A stretch of DNA of 64,000 bases, from NCBI GenBank assembly GCA_037783415.1, contig JAZGTN010000097.1, forward strand, positions 4,340,001 to 4,404,000, given 5' to 3'. The notes beneath the pieces are model-generated. The model made no database searches. It was not told the origin of the DNA and saw only the letters and a list, made by a program, of their open reading frames with translations. Shown here piece after piece: positions 55,069 to 64,000 of the stretch (within the stretch, counting starts at the first letter, position 1; each line of letters opens with the position of its first letter). This DNA is from Leptasterias polaris (Eukaryota > Echinodermata > Asteroidea > Forcipulatida > Asteriidae). The position numbers and the translations under genes are program-made.

Positions 55069-55441
55069 ATAAGGCCAAGTTTTAAAAAATACCAGTTCAT
55101 CGTCCCCGCCCGCATCCTTTTTTGAGGCCACACCCTTTTTTTTCTTTTCTTTTTTTTCTCGATTTTTCCTAAACAAAATAAAAAATAAAAAATTGTTTGT
55201 ATTTTTAATCCACCCTTGACATATATATTTTAATTTTTGATGTAAACTTACCTCATGCAACAAATAGATATAAAGAAAGTTAGCGGTGATTTCAAACTGA
55301 AGAATTGGTGGCCTGTTTGAATTGAAATACTTGGCGGCCATCTTGGAAATAAAATAATAAATAAAAAATAAAAAGGCCCTCCTCCTCCTTTTTGGAAAAA
55401 TCAGGACGATCAACTGGTAATTTTTTTTTATTTGGCCTTAT
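55069..55441. mobile_element. TIR element, ends ATAAGGCCAA
   Basis: The left ATAAGGCCAAGTTTTAAAAA plus ATACCAGTTCATCGTCC pairs with GGACGATCAACTGGTAA plus a T-run and TTGGCCTTAT at the right. It is 373 bp. The ORF across it on the - strand is AT-rich low-complexity sequence and not a gene. Confidence 0.75.
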
Positions 55442-55919
55442 GAAGTGCGGGTCAGTAAGAGTTCGGTGAGTGTACACCTTTTGAAGTCTAATATAGAATT
55501 CAGTTTATTTATAGCTGAGAATTACATAGTGGCATTTTGGAAAGGTTAAAGAAAATGTGCAAAATGGACATATTCATGTGTACATGTACATGTCTCACAC
55601 AAAATATCATACATTTAGTGTGACAAATTTTGTGCCGTACTTAAAATATTAAATAAAAAAATATATTAAAAAAACAGGTGTTGTGTTAACTGCTCAGATC
55701 ATTTTAAGGAAGCCCTTTCACAGACTTAGTTGAATTCTTTGTAATACAAGTGGGTGTCAGGTTATGGATTTATTTCTTGTTTTACACTATTAATGTAGAC
55801 TGTTTAATTCAAGTCTCAGGCGTAGTCGAACAGTTTTGGGATCACTTTGTTCCTACGTACATGTACATGTACATTAACGCTTGAAGGAAACAATAACTTG
55901 CAGTTTAACAGGTCCCAAT

Positions 55920-55954
55920 GTTCGAACACGCGCGAGACTCGCACAGTCTATTGC
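55920..55954. mobile_element. Solo end of the TAGACTGTGC element family
   Basis: GTTCGAACACGCGCGAGACT plus CGCACAGTCTA matches the right end of the element at 29425-30110. The other end was not found nearby. Confidence 0.6.
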
Positions 55955-56648
55955 AAACATTGTTATTTAGTCTGCAGCTTGGCTTCACATCCTTCATAAT
56001 GCATTGTACACGTACTACCAATGTGCATCATTATTTATTGGATGAAGCTCTGAAAAATTACATTAAAACAGTTCTATATGTATCCAGTAGGCCTTTAGAA
56101 ATAATTTTGTTGTGCACATTTATACGGACATGTATGGCACATATAATGTACATGTACCGTACATATGATATTCGCATTAATACGTACCTGCATAATGGAT
56201 AAAGTATTACTAACGCTTAAACAATCTTATCAAATTCTATGCCAATGAACAGTAAGTTTTTATATTTCATTAATTCTTTTCTTGCCTCCATCTCACTCTC
56301 ATTTTCTCACATTACATACCTGTATCAATGTTACCCATGCCCTTTCTAATTAATTAACGACTGAACAGCCAGAGATCCCTAATATAGCACCGCTACGCAT
56401 TACCTCATCGCAGCAACGTGGCCGCACAAAATATATGCAGGTCACTTCCATTAGCCGCCGGCCAGGTCACCAACCGGGGATCGGAAATAACATTGTACCA
56501 TTGACCGTGCTCGATCATGCACAGGGAATAGTGAATGAAATTGTAATATTAGATTGGAGAAGTTCCAACGTGGAACTGGCAACCCTGGGAATAAATGATG
56601 TAATGGCTGCATCTGCAGGGTACCGTGTGCTCGTGCACAGGTGTACAG

Positions 56649-56655
56649 TATAAAA
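56649..56655 (+). promoter_or_regulatory. Candidate TATA box
   Basis: TATAAAA in the context ACAGTATAAAAACC lies 212 bases upstream of the candidate ATG at 56861, which would leave a 5' UTR of about 180 bases. It is the only canonical TATA box near a candidate first exon on the + strand. Confidence 0.4.
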
Positions 56656-56860
56656 ACCTGACATGTGGATTTCTTCGTTCCTCTTTCATTGAATTTTGGT
56701 TTGAGATGAACGTAGGAGATGCTCTGCTCGATGATATTTGTTTTTGCAAACAATTTATTCACACTAATTACCTCTGCTCTGGTTTGTGAGTCTGTGTGCG
56801 GAGAGAGATTGGTGCTTGGACTTTTGATCTGTTTTAAGAATTTCTGAGGCTTGTTGAACC

Positions 56861-56939
56861 ATGCTTGGATTTGTTCTTCCGTTTGGTAAATCTAAAGGGA
56901 AGAAGAAGAAGAGGAAAGTTGAGATGAAGCGACTTAGCG
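56861..56939 (+). CDS. Candidate first exon with a KKKRKV-type nuclear signal
   Basis: ATG in context AACCATGC, with an in-frame TGA six bases upstream, reads MLGFVLPFGKSKGKKKKRKV then EMKRLS. It meets the donor AGCG|GTAATT in phase 1. KKKRKV is a classical monopartite nuclear localisation pattern. A TATA box lies upstream. I do not recognise the gene, and its later exons would lie at 59407 or beyond the window. Confidence 0.4.
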
Positions 56940-59406
56940 GTAATTATTGTCTTTGTTTAATCTGGGAATGCATTCAATTCAACAAATAGTTCGTTATAAT
57001 TTGTTTATTTTGTTTTGTTAAATATTGGAATTAAGTATTTCATGTTACTTTTAGTGTAGGAAAACTGTACTTGCCTTCTGGGGGTGCAATTTAGTTTTAC
57101 AAGTTTTGTTAAAAGTGTTTTTAGGTTTGTTTATGTGTGCGTTATGCATCTGATAAGCTGCCAGATAATGAAATTGTTCTTCCTTGGCATCAGAACAATG
57201 CTGTATTGCAATCACTCTTCATTTCCTAAGCTGTGTGCAGTACTTCAATCATCAATCACTCTGGGTGTATTTTTCTGTATGATTACTACAGAGCAAGATA
57301 GACTACATTGCAGTACTGATCATATATGAGATAATGTGCTTGTTATTTTACCATCAAGGTACATGTACATGCAGTAAAAAAGACAGGAAGCTGTTTTCAC
57401 TCTTGTCTACCCTAACACAAATGAATTATTTATGTAGCCAATTAACCCCTTGATTAAATAAGCAGTGCTTGTCAGCCACTATTGTGTGCTCAGTCATTTG
57501 TTTGGGGAATGTGTGGCTGATAATAGGAAGGAATTAGTGTAAACAAATATAGGGTAGACATCCTGGTGATAAAGTTAACAACTTCCACCCCATCAGGATT
57601 AGGTTGTTTGGGTTTGGGTTTAGGGTTGTTGCTGACCAGTGTAAATATGGACACTGGTGTACTGGGTCATCCTGTTTCACTGGCTGATTTTAGTGGTTTG
57701 GATGATTATTGTTACTGGCAATGTGTTTGTAAAAAAAAGACTGGCAGAAGAAAAAAGACTGGCAGAAGAAGATTGTGGTTGGTGCATGTTGCACAATGAG
57801 CATGTGATGACAAAATTACTGGGAATTGGAGTAGAAATTCTGGCAACAAAAATTTTGAGTAATTTCGAAGAGAAAGTTTTGGCTGTTCTATCCATGTGTA
57901 CACATATAAATGTTATGTAAAAAAGCAAAATATCTGTTCAATTCAAAATTACATACATGTACACTTGCGCTTGTATCAAGCATTGTGCATAGCACATGGG
58001 GATAGGAGTATGCATAACCCATGTACAATTACGCACTTGTCATTTTCCCTCCTCCCCAAAATTGAAGGACAAATGCAAAGAAAATAGAGCACAATACAGT
58101 AGCTGTTGTGTCCTGCTGGGCCTTGACCCATGCATGGTCACAGTTCCCTTAAATACTTGGCATGGTGAACCAACCAATGACAGTTCTTCTATAAGAAAAG
58201 GTGTGACAGAGAAGCGTAAACAAACGTCTGATGCTTTATTCTTTTTTATTTGTCTAGGTTAGAGTCCCACTGCGGCCCCAACCTTTTCTTTCTTAATGTT
58301 TTTCTTTATTTCAACCAGGAAGAAACTGGATGAATTTGAACAACCTTATGGGACCCCAGGGTATTTTTTTTTGAAGTCACAAGGGGAAAGCCAACCATGC
58401 AAACTGAGAGTACAAGGATTGGATATTGATGTCCTCGCATCACTGTCAACTTTTTTACTGCCAAATGTCACCTGGACTGGATACCATTGCTCTTCTTTGC
58501 CCTTTTCATTTTAACAGCCAATTGTTTTTTGTGAAGTTTTTTTTAGGGGGGGGATGAGGGAGGGGGGTAAAAGGATCACAGTTCTCATGTACATGTATGT
58601 TTCACAACTTTAAATAAGGGACTTTCCTTTTGCAAGTTTGCATAAAACTCCACAATATCATGTAGTGCGTTCTTGTTTACATGTAGGCCTACATGACTCT
58701 TACTAGCAATTGTCGTAAACTTTCATAGATGCTAAATGTTTTTGCTGCCAGATCAATCATCCATTTGATGTCTTATGTCTACATGTACTTGTAGATTTTT
58801 GGGCGTAAATATTATTATAGAAGAGATGATCAAACAACTGGTTGGGAAAATACTATCAGACAAAATACACTGAAATTGTTCTGATTGACCTTAAACACAT
58901 CAAGTGTGATTTTTAAAACTTTTAATTCATTACTTCCGAAAGTGTGAAAGTCCCACAGTGCTCTCCTATATAGTTTTGATCAGAGTGGAACCATTCCCTC
59001 CTCCTCCACTATAGCTGGTGTGTTGACATAACCTAGCCTTCAATCCATGTCTTCTATATTTGATGCTCTTTCAGCAGCCTTGTTTAGATAAGCTTGTGGG
59101 AAAAACATTTTGAAAGAACGGAACTGCTGTATATACCCTACCTGTTGCCACATACAACTTTTTCAAGCAATTGCTTCCTGTGGCCACCAAACCAAACCAC
59201 ACAAAACCTTTTTTAAAACCTTGACAAAGAATTTACTTTGTTATCTCAAGTTCGGGTATTTGGTATGCATGTTTTTTAGTGCAGTTGCGGCACATAGGCA
59301 TGTGGGCAATTGCATTATTCATACTGAGGGGGTAGTGGCTGGCTGTTGACTCAGTGTGGATGTACATGTATGTTCAAATTGGACTGTGCCTTATTTCCTT
59401 GGTTAG
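56940..59406. other. Intron or intergenic, no firm gene
   Basis: No firm exon. A long open segment at 58317-58514 follows the acceptor-like TTTCAACCAG and reads KKLDEFEQPYGTPG before becoming hydrophobic. It needs phase 2, which does not fit the upstream exon, and was not called. Confidence 0.4.
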
Positions 59407-59515
59407 TCTCCGAATCAGCTGGAAGCCTGGAATATTACTTGTCTGGACCCAGAAGAATAAATTGTAAATATTGTCAACCCAAAACAGCTGCCGCTGAAAT
59501 CATGGAGTTCTCTGG
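59407..59515 (+). CDS. Candidate internal exon
   Basis: The acceptor CCTTATTTCCTTGGTTAG and strong donor TCTGG|GTACGT bracket 109 bases. In phase 1, the phase left by the exon at 56861, it reads VSESAGSLEYYLSGPRRINC then KYCQPKTAAAEIMEFS without a stop and leaves in phase 2. The frame has no family match I know. It may be coding by chance. Confidence 0.25.
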
Positions 59516-60271
59516 GTACGTACATGTAAACTTATTAAACAATATATCCCTCCAAAAGTTTGAACAGTACTTGTGGCTAAGTTTGAAAAGTGGTTGAGTC
59601 TCTCTTGATATTGAAGATCAAAGGAGCAGTTGTTCAATTCCATTGCAGTTGTTCAGGTATTTCTTTTGACAAGGTGTACATGTGTGTGGTGAGCTAATTG
59701 TACCCGTGATACGTGAGGCCCAAGGCAAGGCCCATGTTCAGCTAGGACAGTAACCCAGTCCAACAACCATTCTGTCTGTGAGAACAGCTGGGATAGCTTA
59801 CTACTGGAGTACCACTTGGGACATTACTGTGTGTGCTGGTATAAATTGTAACTTGGCGCTGTCACTGGATTTATTGGATTTTTATATTATGCTTGGGTTG
59901 TGACAATTCAAGTCATGTCTGTGGCGATGTTAGTGCAGCTTCGCATGAGGATTGAAAGGGAACTTTTTCCTGCAGGTAATTTTCTAATGATCCATGGAGT
60001 TGTAATTTGATTGGATGTTTTTTGTTAGCTCTTGATCATCATGTGCAGTCGTCTTACATTTGTTGAATTGAATTGAATTGAAATGGTGTATTGACATAAT
60101 CGCCATCGCGGCCAGAGATCGAATCAAGACAATTTTTTAAGATAAAAATATATTTAAAAAGTTATAATGCAGGAATGTTGTGACATGAAGTTAACGTTGT
60201 TTGCCAAGAAGACAGATTAATGAACAAGTTTAATAACTTGAAGTGCCACAAGCACAGACATTGTGATGGAG

Positions 60272-60446
60272 GTTTGTTTGTTTGTTTTTGTTTGTTTGTT
60301 TGATTGTTGGGTTGTTGGGTTGTTTGTTTGTTTGTTTGTTGGGTTGTTTGTTGGGTTGTTGGGGTGTTTGTTTGTTTGTTTGTTTGTTGGGTTGTTTGTT
60401 TGTTTGTTTGTTTGTTTGTTTGTTTGTTTGTTTGTTTGTTTGTTTA
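60272..60446. repeat. (TTTG)n microsatellite with TTGGG variants
   Basis: A long run of GTTT units with interspersed TTGGGTTGTTGGG. It gives Cys/Leu/Phe/Val-repeat ORFs on one strand and Asn/Lys/Gln/Thr ones on the other, neither a gene. Confidence 0.97.
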
Positions 60447-61659
60447 ACTCAAACAACTTACTCAAAATGAAAGATGAACTCGAAACTCAAAATAAGTAAC
60501 ACACCACTGTTTGACTTTGATTACTGAAATTTTTCTTGCGTTAATAATGGAGGTAGAGATAAACCTCTACTCGGAGAGTAGGTAATAATACCATAGGGAT
60601 AGGAGGTGGTACATGTATACTAACATTGAAAATAAAGGGTAATACTAATTACAGTTCACATAATTCATTGTAAATAACTTCTAGATGCAGGCCTTTTTTT
60701 TTTAAGTCAAAAATTCTGGTAAATGATCATAATTTGACTCATTGCCTTTTTCATTGAATCGTTACACTTTCAAAGTTTTATAAAGTACTGCAAAAAAAAA
60801 AATTTATTCTCGGAGGTCAGTATTTTGTAATGTCTCTTCCATATGCAGCTGTTGGTCTACAGTCTACAGTTCACTACACAATTTTCAATGGCAAATCAGA
60901 TCTATCAAAGTCCAGATGACTCTCTATTACTTCCTTGGTTATCCAACAAATTTGTAGTCTCAGTGGTGTTAAACCATTGGCAGTCATTCGTCCATCTACC
61001 CTACTATCGCTCAAAAAAGCCATAAATAATAAACATGATGAAATCTCATTATTTGTGTGTGGTGCGTGACTAGGCTTCAGGGTCGTGGCATGGTAAGGGC
61101 ATTTCCATCTCTACATAAAGTGAGGACGTTTCTTGATGTTTTGTTGGATCTCTAATAATTTTTATGGGAAACTATGGTCACTCGTTATAGCAACAGTGTC
61201 AAGAATCACTGACGCAAATCATGTCTATGGTCAGGAGTTCCTTCCTGTGTGATATCGTAGGGTCCTTGCAGAGAAGATTTCAAATGAGGGCAAAGGGTGA
61301 GCTGGTACCAGGCCCAAACTTTTATTGTGGAAGTGGCAAATCCAATTTCCCTGAGAAAATGACACTTTTATTAGGAAAATTGAAATGCTTTGAATAGCTT
61401 CAAGGGTCACCAAGACCACGGCAAACGAGGTGATGGACTGGGTGGCTTTGGTGATATTCTACTCAAGGCCTGTTCAGTAATACCCCTACCATTACTTTAC
61501 AACTTGATTTATTAACAAGTGTGTGCCTTTTTCTAGAGTTCATTTTCCTCTCTTCAGTTTGGACTCCCACTTTTTGAGTTATTGTCATGATTTGGCAAAA
61601 CTATGCAAGCCTGAAAGTTCACTGCTAGCATTGAACTTAATTGGATGCCTATGATTCAG

Positions 61660-61683
61660 GGGGGGGGGGGGGGGGGGGGGGGG
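61660..61683. repeat. Poly-G run
   Basis: About 23-24 consecutive G. It could form a G-quadruplex or be a length-unstable assembly site. Confidence 0.95.
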
Positions 61684-64000
61684 TTGTATTGCCCACCTCC
61701 TATACCTGCAATGGAGTAACCTCAACAAAACGTATAAATGGAATATTTAGGAGAAGGATATTGAAACCGGCCCACGGCTGAGCTGAGGTCAGAATCTGTA
61801 CCTGAGTCTTGACCTTTAGCACCTCTAGTTGCGATAGTCAGGGCTCAGGTTTCTTTGTTTATAAAATATTATTGAGGGAAATATTAATAGTCTGGTGTTA
61901 TATTCCCCAAAATACCAAAACAATTGTGTACTACATGTTGGGAGTCCATGTACATGATAGATACTGATAGATTGTACTGATTTTGTTTATTTTGTACAAT
62001 ATATTTCTACCTCCATGTTTGTAATTGTAAAACAGTACCACCCCATCGCTTGATCATGATGAGCAAGTCTTTAATCCTAACATTCAATTTAAAGGGTACC
62101 TATATAGGCCTAAACGTTTATTTGAGTCCAGCAAAACAAACATATCAATTTGCTAATTGTAAGACCCCCACCTAACCCTCTGTTAGTGTCATCAATTCCC
62201 ACATAACTGGCAGACAGACATGTGTTTCGAATTTACTTGATACTGGTTGATTAAATTAGAATTCAGGAAATCAGGGCTGTGAGTTGTCACTTTTAAAATA
62301 GTTTGTATAGAGTTCATAGGGATATGATACATCAACGTGGTTGGATCAGTATCACATTCACGTTCAATGTGCTTGTGTTGGTTGTATATGAAGGTACAGT
62401 CAAACCATGATCTATTTGGTCAGATACCAAGATTGCATGCAGCATAGAGCAAGGACATAATGCAGTGAGTCAGTGACCAACACTGCTTCTTTCACCACAT
62501 CCAAAGTTTTGTCCCCTGTCTATGGATTTACCTGCTCAGTGTGCCAGGAAAAAACATGATTTCTCCGGTCCAGTCTGTTATGTGCCATGTGTACGGTATG
62601 TGTTAAAACTTTCTGTCACCCTTGCATGTAATTTGTGATGAATACATTATCATCAAGAAAAGTATAAAGCCGTAATGTTGGAATTTTAAGTACAAATATT
62701 TGTTACATTTTTCAATCAGTGTTTTTATGGATATGTAGCTTTACGGCCTCAATGTTTACTACGATTTTCTCAAATATACTTGGGTAGTATTTTATTTTTA
62801 TTTGCTTTGTCACAAAAGCACAGGTTGTTTCCCAAAGTCGGAGTGCCTGATTCTCCACTCAGCCGTACAGGGCATTGGTGTAAAACAAACAGTTCCTCAA
62901 AAAGTGCCAAAATACTGGGTCTTGTTATTATTTCCCAACTTCTCATTCACCTAGCCTCAGAGCTGTGTAAATTACAACAAGGTTCCCATAGTGTCCAGTC
63001 CTGGTATTTCAGCACTCACATTACCCCCTTTTGAAACATCAGAGTTGTGAGAGACATTCCTGCCATGTGGAGCAGTGCTTGGTAACTGGTCACCCACTTG
63101 TTGTTTAGAACCCCTCTCCCTTTTTTTTTTACTCAAGACCTTTTTCAGCTGGTACCCAAAGTAAACATACCTGTTCCTAATGCCAAAGGGTTGTTTTATT
63201 TTCACTGGGACTGTACCCCTGTAGTTACTGTTTATTTTGTGATTCTAGTAGAAAATATCCCTGTATTGTTCTCAAGATGTTGAAAGGTACACAAGTTACT
63301 GATCAGGTAACAAGATCAGTTTCTGAGATATGTCACCTGCTTGACACAGTCAGTTTCAAACTTGGGGCGAATGAAACACCATTATTGTTTCAAACAACTA
63401 ATTTTTGTTGATCAATTTTCTTGATTCCATAGTTCATCATCTCATTTCTTTTTTTTTAGTTCTTGTAAAGATGTGTAACAAAGTTTCCAAAAAGTTGGTG
63501 TGGGTTACAATTGTTTATTACAACCAGATATTTGTAACAGTGAATGTACCTGGTTGTTTATTGTCCTTCTGTATGATGTGATGTGTGGTTTGACCTGCCG
63601 TTATTCACTCAATGCATGCTGGAACTTTCTGAATAGATCAGCAAAAATGACAACTACAATGGCACACCATGTTTTGACAGGAATTTTACAATGGAAAAAC
63701 TCCCACACAACTGCAAGAATCTGTTATTAAATTGTTTCTTTCTCAAACATAAGCGTTTGGATGCATGTACCTGGTCCCATTCTTTCAACAGAGAACAGAA
63801 ATCCCACTTGGTAACATTTACATAAGAAAGAGGCTGAATTTAGCTCTTTGTCTAGTTTGTTATGAAAACACTTAATTTGAAAATCACACACTTGCAATTC
63901 TCAAAACCACAAGGTAATTGGATAGTTTGTGTAATAAAGTACTTGTCCCCCCATACCACAACAATAAGATAATAGACCATACTTGTACTGTAGAGCAAGA

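Larger units (their letters stand above)
59516..64000. other. No gene seen to the right edge
   Basis: No supported exon. A TTTG/TTGGG microsatellite (60272-60446) and a G run (61660-61683) are listed separately. The right edge may lie in an intron of the gene that starts at 56861. Confidence 0.4.

Noticed and set aside
58317..58514. Terminal exon after TTTCAACCAG
   Set aside because: It needs phase 2, which neither neighbouring candidate exon supplies unless 59407 is excluded, and the end is hydrophobic and low in complexity.
60217..60499. Cys/Leu/Val-repeat and Asn/Lys/Gln/Thr-repeat ORFs
   Set aside because: They are translations of a TTTG microsatellite.

Overview
This is a window of animal nuclear DNA with intron-rich genes, no operons and very dense repeats. 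It is probably an echinoderm, most likely a sea star. The evidence is short spliced exons, tRNA-headed SINEs with (ATT)n tails, CR1-like and RTE-like non-LTR retrotransposon fragments, hAT-like elements, and many TIR-bearing MITEs. One MITE family starts TTAAAGGCACTG and resembles a repeat I associate with asteroid genomes. That taxonomic call rests on memory, not on a search.

Layout. (1) 777-8070, + strand: the 3' end of an unidentified gene, six exons whose reading phases join without a break into about 217 residues and a stop. One exon is an inferred 16-nt microexon. (2) 8.1-13.0 kb: tail-to-tail intergenic space with a SINE and MITEs. (3) 13902-22378, - strand: a complete protein-L-isoaspartate O-methyltransferase gene (PCMT1-type). 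Seven exons give 230 aa, and every phase checks. A plausible alternative last exon lies at 13043-13112. Its introns hold a 45-bp minisatellite abutting an acceptor, a nested palindromic element, a 1.28-kb foldback element whose arms are packed with GATCGACCGATC-type repeats, and a CR1-like retrotransposon end about 30 bp from exon 1. (4) 22893 onward, + strand: a candidate divergent first exon about 0.5 kb from the PCMT1 start. (5) 23.5-34 kb: repeats, including an RTE-like pseudogene and a hAT-like element with TIRs and an exact 8-bp TSD. That element carries a promoter-like segment and a first-exon-like ORF, and is nested inside another TIR element. (6) 34-64 kb: very low gene density, with three candidate + strand first exons (34390, 38767, 56861). 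All end in phase 1 and encode different N-termini: neutral, MGNC-type acylation-like, and KKKRKV-type nuclear-signal-like. They may be alternative starts of one gene whose common exons lie beyond the window. Large minisatellites (22-bp, 25-bp), SINEs and microsatellites fill the rest.

Most of the window is non-coding. Exons were called from splice sites, phase continuity and, for PCMT1, clear family similarity. No search or expression data were available.
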